Shown in pieces: positions 17,831-26,808 of a stretch of DNA of 64,000 bases; the stretch's first letter is position 1; every line of letters begins with the position of its first letter. A program made the position numbers and the translations under genes. Under the pieces are notes generated by a model. It was given only the letters and a program-made list of their open reading frames with translations. It was not told the DNA's origin and did no database searches. Source of the DNA: Variovorax boronicumulans (lineage in GTDB: Bacteria > Pseudomonadota > Gammaproteobacteria > Burkholderiales > Burkholderiaceae_C); assembly GCF_007677875.1 (NCBI RefSeq), contig NZ_VEDO01000005.1, forward strand, positions 248,001-312,000, given 5' to 3'.

Positions 17831-19135
17831 ATGCAGCAGGCTGCGCCAGGCGTGCCATGGCGGCAAGTTTTGCGGCAAAGCCTACCGTCAGCGGATCCCG
17901 CCGGCGGGATGCTGCCCGTGCAGGCGGTACGGCGCGCCGTGCTGCTGCTTGGCGCCGCCCCCGCGGTGGCCGCCCTGGCTTGGTGGGGTAGCGGGGCGCT
18001 GCATGTGTCGGCCGGGGGGCTGGCCTGGGCCGGTGCCCTGTGGCTGGGTTGGGCGGCCGGTGTGGCGGCCCTGCTGTGGCGCCACCGGCGCGCCGCTGCG
18101 CCCGCGCCCGTGGACTGGCTGGCCCACGCCGCCCATGCGTTGCGCAACCGCCTAGCTGCACTGGGCGGGGCCACCGAAGTGCTGGCGGCGCCCCTGGCAG
18201 AGCCGGCGGTGCGCGCGCGCGCACACGCGATCGCCGTCCAGCAGTTGCGCCATCTGGCCGATCTGGCCGGCAACCTGGCCGAGCTGGCGCAGGCCGATGC
18301 ACCTGGTGCCGGCCGCGCGTCGCACGGCCCCCAGGATCTGGCCGCGCTGGCCCTGGCAGCGCTGGACGCGCAGCGCCCGCTGGCCGCCGCGGCCGGGCAA
18401 CTGCTCTTGCACGCGACGCAGCCAGCGCCGGTGCTGGGCGACGCGCATGCACTGGAACAGGCCGTGGCCGCGCTGCTGCGCCATGCCCTGGGCCAGCTGC
18501 CCGTGGGAGCCGGCCTGGTGCTGGAGGTGCGGGCCGAGCCGCCCGAGGCGGTGCTGCGCCTGCGCAGCGACCGGGCCGCGCCGTCTGCTGCGCTGCCATC
18601 GCCCGAATTGCCGCACGACGATCCTGACCTCGGCCTGGCGCTGGCGCAGTGCAACGTGGCGCGGCATGGAGGGCGGCTGTCCATCGCGGGCGGTGCCGAT
18701 CCGGCCATCGAATTGCGGCTGCCCCTGCAGCCGGGCGCGGCACCGCAGCGGTCGAACAAGCGGCCGGCACACGGGACCACCGGCCTGCGCCTGCTGCTGG
18801 TCGAGGACGTGGCCGGCGTGCGCGACAGCCTGGCCGCGCAATTGCGCGGCGAAGGCCACGCCGTGAGCGCCCAGGCCGACGGTGAGGCCGGGCTGCGCAG
18901 CCTGCTGACGGAGTGGCCCGATGCTGCCGTGGTCGATCTGAGCCTGCCGGGCATGAGCGCCTGCGCGCTGGCCCGCAGCGCACGGCGCGCGGGCTATGCG
19001 GGGCGCATGGTCGCGGTCGCCGGGTACGAACCCTCGCCCGAGCGGGCCGAGGCCTTGCGCGCCGGCTTCGACGCCTGCCTGAACAAGCCTGTACGGGCGG
19101 GCCAGCTGCGGCAGGCCCTGGTCGGCCGCGGCTGA
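17831..19135 (+). CDS. Degenerate histidine kinase with C-terminal receiver
   Basis: 434 residues from the ATG at 17831; an ATG at 17771 in frame would add 20 residues. Two membrane segments come first (RAVLLLGAAPAVAALAWWGSG and GALWLGWAAGVAALLW). The H-box reads HALRNRLAAL: His is kept, but the usual Glu and Pro are replaced. The ATPase N-box (ALEQAVAALLRHALG) lacks its Asn, while ALAQCNVARHGG and ELRLPL keep the end of the fold. The receiver (LRLLLVEDVAG; Asp in VVDLSLPGMS; Lys in CLNKPVR) looks intact. Kinase activity is doubtful. The sigma-54 activator gene follows 68 bases downstream, so this is its likely partner. The start is uncertain because no clear ribosome-binding site is seen. 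Confidence 0.8.
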   Translation: MQQAAPGVPWRQVLRQSLPSADPAGGMLPVQAVRRAVLLLGAAPAVAALAWWGSGALHVSAGGLAWAGALWLGWAAGVAALLWRHRRAAAPAPVDWLAHAAHALRNRLAALGGATEVLAAPLAEPAVRARAHAIAVQQLRHLADLAGNLAELAQADAPGAGRASHGPQDLAALALAALDAQRPLAAAAGQLLLHATQPAPVLGDAHALEQAVAALLRHALGQLPVGAGLVLEVRAEPPEAVLRLRSDRAAPSAALPSPELPHDDPDLGLALAQCNVARHGGRLSIAGGADPAIELRLPLQPGAAPQRSNKRPAHGTTGLRLLLVEDVAGVRDSLAAQLRGEGHAVSAQADGEAGLRSLLTEWPDAAVVDLSLPGMSACALARSARRAGYAGRMVAVAGYEPSPERAEALRAGFDACLNKPVRAGQLRQALVGRG

Positions 19136-19203
19136 CAGCTGGTTACAGCCATGTCGCACGAAGTTTCGATAATCACAATTTATGTGTCGGAAGAGGGGGG
19201 TCC

Positions 19204-20556
<1,353 letters not shown>

Positions 20557-20576
20557 GGCGGGCATCGCTTCGTCCA

Positions 20577-20755
20577 TGGCGCTGGCGCGCCACCCGCAGG
20601 GCACGAAACCGGCGCACACCACAAGCCACGGTTCAGAAGGCCGCGGAGCAGGCCATGCCAGCGCAGCCGCGGAACTGGCTCTGCCAGGCCGCCGGGTGCG
20701 CCGCCTGAGGGGGGATGGGACTTCTACACGCAGTGAGAAGTCCAAACGGGGGGAC
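20577..20755. repeat. Structured 3'-UTR repeat, copy B
   Basis: Shares with copy C (33848) the blocks GCAGGGCACG, CCGCGGAGCAGGCCATGCC, the CTGGC-TCT-GCCAG hairpin (20675-20687) and ACGCAGTGAGA...CCAAACGGG. The last hairpin pairs GGACTTCT with AGAAGTCC. It fills the gap between the convergent activator and DUF378 genes and ends four bases before the DUF378 stop codon at 20759. Confidence 0.75.
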
Positions 20756-20758
20756 ATC

Positions 20759-21001
20759 TCAAAACGGCTGGTAGGCACGGAACGCGAACGACAGCCCGTA
20801 CATGCCGGCCAGCCCGATCAGCACGTAGCAGGCGCGCGCGATCGGCGTCATGCTGCCGAACAGCAGCGCCACGAGATCGTGGCCGAGCAGGCCCACGGCG
20901 GCCCAGTTCAGCGCACCGAGCACCATCAGCAACAGCGCGCAGCAGTCGAGCACGCCGAAGCCCTTGCGGATGGGTGCGCTGGTCGGTGGAAAGGAGGTCA
21001 T
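20759..21001 (-). CDS. DUF378 family small membrane protein
   Basis: 80 residues with two membrane segments: GVLDCCALLLMVLGALNWA and IARACYVLIGLAGMYGLSF. The GALNWAAVGL block is the hallmark of DUF378 proteins, whose function is unknown. A strong ribosome-binding site (AAGGAG read on the plus strand as its surroundings at 20991) is not required to define the start; ATG 20999-21001 gives the expected N-terminus. An exact sigma-54-like promoter lies upstream with predicted +1 about 24 bases before the ATG. It is divergent from the second GT9 gene. Confidence 0.85.
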   Translation of the reverse strand: MTSFPPTSAPIRKGFGVLDCCALLLMVLGALNWAAVGLLGHDLVALLFGSMTPIARACYVLIGLAGMYGLSFAFRAYQPF

Positions 21002-21035
21002 GGCGGTGCTCCGGGATTCTTGTGCGCCCGGACGC

Positions 21036-21051
21036 AGCAATTGGCGTGCCG
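21036..21051 (-). promoter_or_regulatory. Candidate sigma-54 promoter of the DUF378 gene
   Basis: On the minus strand GGCACG (21050-21045), CCAA, TTGC (21040-21037), T: exact core match, correct spacing. Predicted +1 about 21025, leader 24 bases. It sits back to back with the GGCATG-N4-TTGC site at 21061 that points the other way. Confidence 0.65.
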
Positions 21052-21059
21052 GTGCCCGC

Positions 21060-21075
21060 GGGCATGCCGCTTGCC
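21060..21075 (+). promoter_or_regulatory. Candidate sigma-54 promoter of the second GT9 gene
   Basis: GGCATG (21061-21066), CCGC, TTGC (21071-21074), C: one change from GGCACG-N4-TTGC. Predicted +1 is 21086, three bases before the TTG start codon proposed for the GT9 gene. Confidence 0.45.
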
Positions 21076-21088
21076 ATGCCGTGCCACC

Positions 21089-22162
21089 TTGTCCACCGCC
21101 CTGCCCATTCCCACCCCCCGCCGCGTGGCCGTGTTCCGCGCCCTGGTGCTTGGCGACATGCTGTGCGCCACGCCCGCGCTGCGGGCCATGCGCCGGGCCT
21201 GGCCGCAGGCGCAGCTGACGCTGGTGGGCCTGCCCTGGGCCGAAGAACTGGCGGCGCGGCTGGACAGTGTGGACGACTTCATCGCACTGCCGGGCTATCC
21301 GGGCCTGCCCGAGATCCCGTGCGCGGTGACGCAGCTGCCGGCCTTCCTGCAGACGGTGCAGGCGCGCGATTTCGATCTGGCGTTGCAGATGCATGGCAGC
21401 GGCGGCATCGTCAATCCGCTGGTGGCCAGCTTCGGCGCACGCGCCACGGCGGGCTTCCATGACGGCACGGCCTGGGTGCCGCCGGCCGACCGCGCGCTGT
21501 ACCGGCGCTGGCCGCAGCAGGGCCACGAGATCGAGCGCCTGCTCGCCCTGACCGACCACCTGGGCCTGCCGCGCCAGGGCCTGGCGCTGGATTTCCCCCT
21601 GCGGCCCGCCGACCATGCGGACGCCCGCGCGCTGCTGGCGCCCTTGCCGGCCGGTGCCGCCTACGCCGTGGTGCACGCCGGCACGCAGCTGCCGTCGCGG
21701 CGCTGGGCGCAGGAGCGGTTTGCCGCCGTGGCGCGCCACCTGGCCGGGCAGGGCCTGCACCCCGTGCTGACCGGCGGCGCGGGCGAAGCCGCGCTCACCC
21801 GCGCCCTGGCCGAGGCCGCAGGCGTGCCATGCCTGGATCTGGCCGGCCGTACCACGCTGTGGACGCTGGGCGCGCTGGTCGATGGCGCCGCGTGCGTGGT
21901 CTGCAACGACACCGGCATCTCGCACATCGCGGCCGCGCGCGGCCGGCCCAGTGTGGTCGTGAGCTCAGGGGCCGACGTGCGGCGCTGGGCCCCGCTGGAT
22001 GCCGCGCGCCACCGCGTGCTGGCGCAGGACATGCCGTGCCGGCCCTGCGCCCATGCCGTGTGCCCCTACGGCCATGGCTGCGCCACGGCCATCAGCGTGC
22101 CGCAAGTTCTGGCGGCGTTGCCGCAGGTGCTGTCGTCGAATCTGCCGTTGCCGATGCCCTGA
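21089..22162 (+). CDS. Family 9 glycosyltransferase (heptosyltransferase-like), second copy
   Basis: 357 residues from a TTG at 21089; the alternatives are GTG codons at 21125 and 21131, as no ATG fits. The N-terminus RRVAVFRALVLGDMLCATPALRAMR, the donor-domain start YAVVHAGTQLPSRRW and the nucleotide-sugar block VVCNDTGISHIAAARGRPSVVV define GT9. The Cys-rich tail (MPCRPCAHAVCPYGHGCA) resembles the first GT9 at 6794. It converges with the GmhB-like gene, overlapping its 3' end by 71 bases. Together they suggest a heptose-containing glycan. Divergent from DUF378, each with a sigma-54-like site. Confidence 0.85.
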   Translation: MSTALPIPTPRRVAVFRALVLGDMLCATPALRAMRRAWPQAQLTLVGLPWAEELAARLDSVDDFIALPGYPGLPEIPCAVTQLPAFLQTVQARDFDLALQMHGSGGIVNPLVASFGARATAGFHDGTAWVPPADRALYRRWPQQGHEIERLLALTDHLGLPRQGLALDFPLRPADHADARALLAPLPAGAAYAVVHAGTQLPSRRWAQERFAAVARHLAGQGLHPVLTGGAGEAALTRALAEAAGVPCLDLAGRTTLWTLGALVDGAACVVCNDTGISHIAAARGRPSVVVSSGADVRRWAPLDAARHRVLAQDMPCRPCAHAVCPYGHGCATAISVPQVLAALPQVLSSNLPLPMP

Positions 22163-22718
22163 CGATCTGCAGCGCCGCGTCGTGCAGGTTGGAGGCACGC
22201 AGATGCGGCGTGCGCCAGGGCCCGTCCTGCCACAGCGTCTCGTTGCCCACGTCCAGCAGCACGCTGCGGCAGCCGGCGCGCTGGCCGGCCTCCACGTCAT
22301 CCAGGATGTCGCCCACCATCCAGCTGCGTGCGAGGTCGAGCCCGTGCGCGCGCGCGGCCTGCTGCAACAGGCCCGGCGCCGGCTTGCGGCAGGTGCAGGC
22401 CGGCCCGGCCGCCGGGTCCGGCGCATGCGGGCAGGCGTAGAAGCCCGTCAGCGGCACGCCGGCGCGCGCCAGCCGGCGCGCCAGCGCCTGGCGCAGGCGC
22501 AGCAGCGCGTCGAGGTCGAAATAGCCCAGCGCGACGCCGGGCTGGTTGGTCACCACGACGATGCGAAAGCCGTGCGCGTGCAGCAGGCGCAGGCCGTCCA
22601 GCGCGCCGGCGGTGAAGGACATGCGGACCGGATCCACGTTGTACGGCCGGTCCTCCACCAGGGTGCCGTCCTTGTCCACGAACACGGCAGCGTCGCCGGG
22701 CTGGTCGCTCAGGGCCAT
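22092..22718 (-). CDS. gmhB: HAD-IIIA phosphatase, D-glycero-manno-heptose 1,7-bisphosphate 7-phosphatase-like
   Basis: 208 residues. The HAD nucleophile motif is VFVDKDGTLVED (Asp15, Asp17). VVVTNQPGV is motif II, and CRKPAPGLL with MVGDILDDVEAGQRAG gives motifs III and IV. The zinc-binding segment YACPHAP...PACTC supplies Cys96, His98, Cys108 and Cys110, as in GmhB of the ADP-heptose pathway. Length fits that family. It should remove the 7-phosphate from heptose bisphosphate, supplying ADP-heptose precursors for the two GT9 enzymes. Other HAD-IIIA histidinol- or sugar-phosphatases remain possible. Confidence 0.85.
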   Translation of the reverse strand: MALSDQPGDAAVFVDKDGTLVEDRPYNVDPVRMSFTAGALDGLRLLHAHGFRIVVVTNQPGVALGYFDLDALLRLRQALARRLARAGVPLTGFYACPHAPDPAAGPACTCRKPAPGLLQQAARAHGLDLARSWMVGDILDDVEAGQRAGCRSVLLDVGNETLWQDGPWRTPHLRASNLHDAALQIVRASATADSTTAPAATPPELAAR

Positions 22719-23089
22719 GCACCTTCCTGCTGGGGCCGCACCATGGTGTCGGTCTTCACCGCGCCGCGCGGCATGGCCAGCATGATCTGCCGAGCACGCA
22801 GGGTGGGGCGAAGAAAAGTCCGAAGCGGAGTTGGGCACGTGCATGGAGGCTCGCAGGGTGGAAAGCCAACTCCCCGGCAAACGGCGTGCCCGGCCTGTGT
22901 GGCTTGCCGGTTTGTGCAGGGCTTGCCGCAAATCTTGCGGCGCTCCGGCGTGCACGGAGCGCTCGGGCTGCCGTGCGGCCGCCGGCGCCCTGGGGCGGCG
23001 AGTGCAGTCGTTTCCAGGTGTCACAGGCGCTGCGGACGGCACGGCGCTTGCGGTGCAGGCCTTCATCGCCACCAACGGTACGCACCACC
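22719..23089. other. Gene-free, hairpin-rich stretch upstream of the rpoN paralogue
   Basis: 371 bases between the divergent gmhB-like and rpoN-like genes. Two perfect hairpins are adjacent: GCCGCAA (22925-22931)/TTGCGGC (22935-22941), and GCGCTCCG (22940-22947)/CGGAGCGC (22955-22962). A sigma-54-like promoter lies at 23037-23052. No ORF here has a credible protein. The hairpins may belong to a leader or a small RNA; this is not shown. Confidence 0.5.
23037..23052 (+). promoter_or_regulatory. Candidate sigma-54 promoter of the rpoN paralogue
   Basis: GGCACG (23038-23043), GCGC, TTGC (23048-23051): exact core match, and the 14-base core is identical to that at 2006. Predicted +1 is 23063, 27 bases before the ATG. 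It implies that the sigma factor drives its own gene. Confidence 0.65.
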
Positions 23090-24475
23090 ATGCTCCAACC
23101 CGCTCTCCAGCACCAGGCCCAGCCGCAGTTCTCGGTGCGCCAGCAGCGCGCCGTGCAGCTGCTGCAGATGGCCAACCTCGAGTTCGCCGCCAGCATCGAC
23201 GCCTGCCTGGCCAGCAACCCATTCCTGGACATCGACGAGCAGGCTCCGCCACCGGCCGCCGCGCACGAGGAGGCCCAGGCCGCCGCCGCCGGCCAGCTCT
23301 GGGGGGCACCGATCGGCGCGCGGCAGCGTCCGCGCAGCGGTGACGGCGACCTGGACGCACTGGCCTTCGTGGCGACGCAGACCAGCCTGCGCGACCACCT
23401 GCACGGCCAGCTGCGCCTGCTGCGCCTGGACGACCGCGCCTTCATGCTGGCCAGCCTGCTCTGCGAGGCGCTCGACGAAGACGGCTACCTGCGCCTGGAC
23501 CCCGCCGAACTGGCGGCCCTGGGCGACCTGCAGCCCGCCCCCACGGCCGCCGAGTGCGATGCCGCGCTGGCCTGCGTGCAGGGGCTGGACCCGCCCGGCG
23601 TGGGCGCGCGCAACCTCGTGGAGTGCCTGCAGCTGCAGCTGGCCAGCCATTGCGACGCGCAGGAACGCGCGCTGTGCACGCGCCTGCTGACCGAGGCCGA
23701 GCCCGCGCTGCGCAGCGGCGACGTGGCGCGCTGCGCCCGCGTGCTGGGCTGCAGCGCCGCCACAGTGCAACGCCTGCTGCGCCTGCTGCGCGGGCTGGAC
23801 CCGCACCCGGGCTGGCGCCACGGCGGCGAGCCCGTGCGCTACGTGGTGCCCGACGTGCTGGCGCGCCGCACGCGCGCGGGCTGGACGGCGCAGCTCAACG
23901 AAGCCGTGGTGCCGCGCGTGCAGCTGCACCGCGGCTATGCGAAGCTCTACCGCCAGCACCGCGGCGCCGCACCTGCGCTGGCCGGCCAGCTGCAGGAGGC
24001 GCGCTGGACGCTGCGCAACGTGGAGCAGCGCTTCTCCACCATCCTTGCCGTGGCCCAGGCCATCGTGCGCCGGCAGCAGCGCTTCCTGGAACACGGCGCG
24101 CTGGCGATGCAGCCGATGGTGCTGCGCCAGATCGCCGAGGAGCTGGGCATGCACGAATCCACCGTCTCGCGCGTGACGCACCAGAAGTTCATCGCCACGC
24201 CCTCGGGCACCTTCGAGCTCGGCTATTTCTTCTCGCGCGGCCTGCCGGTGGCCGGCGGCGGGCAATGCTCGCCGACGGCCGTGCGCGAGCTCGTGCACGA
24301 AATCATCGTGCGCGAACACGGCCAGCCGCTGTCGGACGTGGCCATCGCACTGCAGCTGGCGCGCCGCGGCATCCGTGTGGCGCGCCGCACGGTCACCAAA
24401 TACCGCCAGCAGCTGGGCCTGGGCACGGCCGGCCTGCGCGCAACCCGGGCCATGGCCCAAGGAGCATCGGCATGA
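23090..24475 (+). CDS. rpoN: RNA polymerase sigma-54 factor (RpoN paralogue)
   Basis: 461 residues. The N-terminal activator-interacting region shows QQRAVQLLQMANLEFAASIDACLASNPFLD (residues about 16-45). The core-binding domain follows (CLQLQLASHCDAQERALCTRLL, DLARCARVLGCS-like helices). The DNA-binding part has HESTVSRVTHQKFIATPSGTFELGYFFSR, which reads the -12 element, and the RpoN box ARRTVTKYRQQLGL at about 431-444, which reads -24. The acidic region II is short. A housekeeping rpoN normally sits with lptB, hpf and pts genes; this copy has none of these and is beside glycan and signalling genes, so it is probably a dedicated second sigma-54. Its stop overlaps the next start (ATGA). Confidence 0.93.
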   Translation: MLQPALQHQAQPQFSVRQQRAVQLLQMANLEFAASIDACLASNPFLDIDEQAPPPAAAHEEAQAAAAGQLWGAPIGARQRPRSGDGDLDALAFVATQTSLRDHLHGQLRLLRLDDRAFMLASLLCEALDEDGYLRLDPAELAALGDLQPAPTAAECDAALACVQGLDPPGVGARNLVECLQLQLASHCDAQERALCTRLLTEAEPALRSGDVARCARVLGCSAATVQRLLRLLRGLDPHPGWRHGGEPVRYVVPDVLARRTRAGWTAQLNEAVVPRVQLHRGYAKLYRQHRGAAPALAGQLQEARWTLRNVEQRFSTILAVAQAIVRRQQRFLEHGALAMQPMVLRQIAEELGMHESTVSRVTHQKFIATPSGTFELGYFFSRGLPVAGGGQCSPTAVRELVHEIIVREHGQPLSDVAIALQLARRGIRVARRTVTKYRQQLGLGTAGLRATRAMAQGASA

Positions 24476-24744
24476 GCAGCACTTCCCCCAAAGACAGCGG
24501 CGCGGGCACTCGTCCCGTGACCGACGGCACCGTCGCCAACATCGGCGCCGGCGGCGCGCTCGCGACCGGCCGGGCCGCCACGGGCGAACCCAACAACGGT
24601 CCGGCCCATCCCGAGCGCATGCAGGACAAGGCATCGGACGCAGCCGGCGAGCGCCTGGACGATTCGGTGCCGCTGGGACTGCACGGCGACAAGACGCCGC
24701 AGACCAACACCGAGCCGCCCGAGCACGGGACATCGCCCCCGTGA
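24472..24744 (+). CDS. Small disordered protein coupled to the rpoN paralogue
   Basis: 90 residues, rich in Gly, Ala, Pro, Asp and Thr (start MSSTSPKDSGAGTRPVTDG; end EPPEHGTSPP), with no Cys or Trp, no membrane segment and no family I know. It looks intrinsically disordered. The ATG overlaps the rpoN stop codon (ATGA at 24472-24475), and the Shine-Dalgarno AAGGAG lies inside the rpoN end, so translation should be coupled. It could be a stress-related or partner protein of the sigma factor; this is only inference from position. Confidence 0.7.
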   Translation: MSSTSPKDSGAGTRPVTDGTVANIGAGGALATGRAATGEPNNGPAHPERMQDKASDAAGERLDDSVPLGLHGDKTPQTNTEPPEHGTSPP

Positions 24745-24764
24745 GGAGGCGCCCGGCTGGGCAC

Positions 24765-24780
24765 TGGAATGCCGATTGCC
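24765..24780 (+). promoter_or_regulatory. Candidate sigma-54 promoter of the lipoprotein gene
   Basis: GGAATG (24766-24771), CCGA, TTGC (24776-24779), C: GG and TTGC at correct spacing, two changes in the middle of the -24 box. GCCGATTGCC is also found at the site at 12935. Predicted +1 is 24791, leader 27 bases, the same as for rpoN. Confidence 0.4.
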
Positions 24781-24817
24781 CGCAACAGCGCAACCTTTCA
24801 AACCTCAGGAGACTCGC

Positions 24818-25045
24818 ATGCCACACCCCTCCCGCATCCGCGCCATGGCACTTGCTGCCGCGGCCACGCTGGCCCTGAGCGCCTGCCAGCGCAACGAGGC
24901 GCCCGCGCCGGCCACCACGGCGCCGCAGCAGAGCCCGGCACCCACGGCGCCGAGCGCGCCCGCGTCCGCGCCAGAAGCAGGGCCCACGCCTGCGCCTGCC
25001 AGCCCCACAGCGCCCACGCCACCGGCTGCGCCGAGCAGTTCCTGA
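24818..25045 (+). CDS. Small proline/alanine-rich lipoprotein
   Basis: 75 residues. A basic start and hydrophobic helix (RIRAMALAAAATLAL) end in the lipobox LSAC with Cys23 as the lipidated residue. The mature part is about 50 residues of Ala, Pro, Thr and Ser only, an extended linker-like tail. It is probably anchored in the outer membrane, as Arg-Asn rather than Asp follows the Cys. The ATG at 24818 has the Shine-Dalgarno CAGGAG 7-8 bases upstream. Its role is unknown; it may be a structural spacer in the envelope made by this block. Confidence 0.7.
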   Translation: MPHPSRIRAMALAAAATLALSACQRNEAPAPATTAPQQSPAPTAPSAPASAPEAGPTPAPASPTAPTPPAAPSSS

Positions 25046-25121
25046 ACACCGCCGCCCGACCCGCCGCCGGCGCCCTCCGGCAGCGGCAAGGCGGGCAGCA
25101 CCACATCCGCGGAGACCCACG

Positions 25122-25721
25122 ATGAGCCCCTGGAGCGCACAGCTGTTGCCCACGGCAACCAACATGGTCCGGCTGGACCACACCCACGTCCTGTCGACCT
25201 TCCACCAGTACAAGGCCAGCGCGCCGGCGCGCGTACGCGCCGGCCTGGCCAACACCATCTGCCTGGCGCTGGAGGTGCATGCGCAACTGGAGGAGGAGAT
25301 CTTCTATCCGGCCGTGCGCCAGGTGGCGCCGGAACTGCTCGATGACAGCGAAGACGAACACCAGCAGATGCGCGAGGCCATCGCGCGCCTGCGCCGATGC
25401 GAACCCGAGGATCCGCAGCATGAAGAGCAGCTGATGGTCCTCATGCGCCTGGTCATGCACCACGTCGCCGACGAGGAGACGCTGGTGCTTCCGGCGGCCG
25501 AGCGGCTGCTGGCCGACCAGCTCGGCGAGATCGGCCTGCGGATGACGCGCCGGCGCATCGCGCTCGTGGCGCCGCGCAGCGGCGAGATCGCCCTGAACAT
25601 GGGGCGCGCCGCGTCCGGCAACAAACTGCTGCTGGCCGGCGGGACGGTGATCGCGCTGGGCCTGCTGTGGTTCGCGCGCCAGCCGGGGTGGCAGGCCGTG
25701 CAGCGCGCGTCGCGCCGCTGA
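25122..25721 (+). CDS. Hemerythrin HHE-domain protein with C-terminal membrane anchor
   Basis: 199 residues. The four-helix bundle offers di-iron ligands: His20 and His28, His53 and Glu57, His80, His113/His114 and Glu118 (MHHVADEET). HHE proteins bind O2, NO or iron. Near the C-terminus KLLLAGGTVIALGLLWFARQ forms one membrane helix, so the domain should be held at the inner face of the membrane; a C-terminal anchor is uncommon in the family. The gene follows the lipoprotein by 76 bases and closes the sigma-54-linked block. It converges with the Bug gene. Confidence 0.85.
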   Translation: MSPWSAQLLPTATNMVRLDHTHVLSTFHQYKASAPARVRAGLANTICLALEVHAQLEEEIFYPAVRQVAPELLDDSEDEHQQMREAIARLRRCEPEDPQHEEQLMVLMRLVMHHVADEETLVLPAAERLLADQLGEIGLRMTRRRIALVAPRSGEIALNMGRAASGNKLLLAGGTVIALGLLWFARQPGWQAVQRASRR

Positions 25722-25765
25722 CTGCGCGCGGGGCGTTGCGCCAAGCCGGTCCAGCCGGCGCCGCC

Positions 25766-26749
25766 TCAATCGATCTTGAGCTGCGCCACGCGCGCCAGGT
25801 CCTGCCAGGCGGCCATGTCGCGGCGCACCGTGGCGGCGAACGCGTCGGCGCTCTTGAGCGGCGGGCGCGGCATGTTCTGCGCGGCGAACTTCTGCACCGT
25901 GTCGTCGGCCGCGAGGATGCGGTTGATCTCCTGGTTCAGCCGCAGCACGGTCTCGCGCGGCGTGCCGGCCGGCGCAAAGATGCCGTACCAGCCGTCTGCA
26001 TCGAACCTGTACCCCTGCTCGCTGAGCGTGGGCAAGTCCGGCAGCGCCGGGCCGCGTGCCGAGCCCGTTGCGCCCAGTGCGGTGAGCTTGCCGGCCCGGA
26101 TCTGCGGCACGGGCGAGGCGATGTCGACGAAGCCCACGCCGATGGTGTTGGCGAGCAGGTCGTTGACGAGCGGCGAGACGCCCTTGTAGGGCACATGCGG
26201 CATGGTCAGGCCGTACTGGGCCTTGATGCCTTCCATGACCAAGTGGCCGGTCGAGCCGCTGCCCCAGGAGCCGTAGGCCAACGTGTCGGGGTGGGCCTTG
26301 GCATGGCGCACGAGGTCGGCCAGCGACTTCAAGCCCGTGGAGGGGTGGGCGACGAGCAGCACGCCGGCCGAGCCGACCTGGGCCACGGGCAGCAGGTCCT
26401 TCAGCGTGTCGTACGGCATCCTGGGCTGGATGACGGGATTGATCGCAATGGCCGAGGAGGGCGAGAGCAGGATGGTGTAGCCGTCCGGCGCGGCCTTGGC
26501 CACGGTGTCGTTGCCGATCAGACCGTTGGCGCCGGCCTTGTTGTCCACCAGCACGGGTTGCCTGAGCGCCTCGCCGAGCGCAACGGCGAGCAGCCGCGCG
26601 AAGATGTCCGAGCCGGCGCCCGGCGAACCCGGCACGACGAGCCGGATCGGCCGCGCCGGCCAGGCCGGCTGGGCCAGGGCGGCGTCGTGCAGGGCGTACA
26701 GGCCGGCGATGGCCATGAGGCTGCGCCGCGAAACAGTGGAATCGAACAT
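25766..26749 (-). CDS. Bug-family periplasmic solute-binding protein
   Basis: 327 residues of the tripartite tricarboxylate receptor (Bug) family. A signal peptide (RRSLMAIAGLYALHDAALA) is followed by the family core: WPARPIRLVVPGSPGAGSDIFAR, VDNKAGANGLIGNDTVAKAAPDGYT and MPHVPYKGVSPLVNDLLANTI. Bug proteins bind carboxylates or similar acids in the periplasm; most in such genomes lack a neighbouring transporter, as here. ATG 26747-26749 has AAGGAG 7 bases upstream. It is the last gene of the catabolic array, 59 bases after the SDR gene, and probably binds its substrate. Confidence 0.9.
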   Translation of the reverse strand: MFDSTVSRRSLMAIAGLYALHDAALAQPAWPARPIRLVVPGSPGAGSDIFARLLAVALGEALRQPVLVDNKAGANGLIGNDTVAKAAPDGYTILLSPSSAIAINPVIQPRMPYDTLKDLLPVAQVGSAGVLLVAHPSTGLKSLADLVRHAKAHPDTLAYGSWGSGSTGHLVMEGIKAQYGLTMPHVPYKGVSPLVNDLLANTIGVGFVDIASPVPQIRAGKLTALGATGSARGPALPDLPTLSEQGYRFDADGWYGIFAPAGTPRETVLRLNQEINRILAADDTVQKFAAQNMPRPPLKSADAFAATVRRDMAAWQDLARVAQLKID

Positions 26750-26808
26750 GGGGTCTCCTTGTCTTGGGTGGGGCGGCCTGCCACGGGCAGACCATCCGTA
26801 GCGGACAT

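Noticed and set aside
19150..19175. CGCACGAAGTTTCG before the activator gene as a sigma-54 site
   Set aside because: Lacks both the GG and the GC; activator genes are usually transcribed by another sigma factor.
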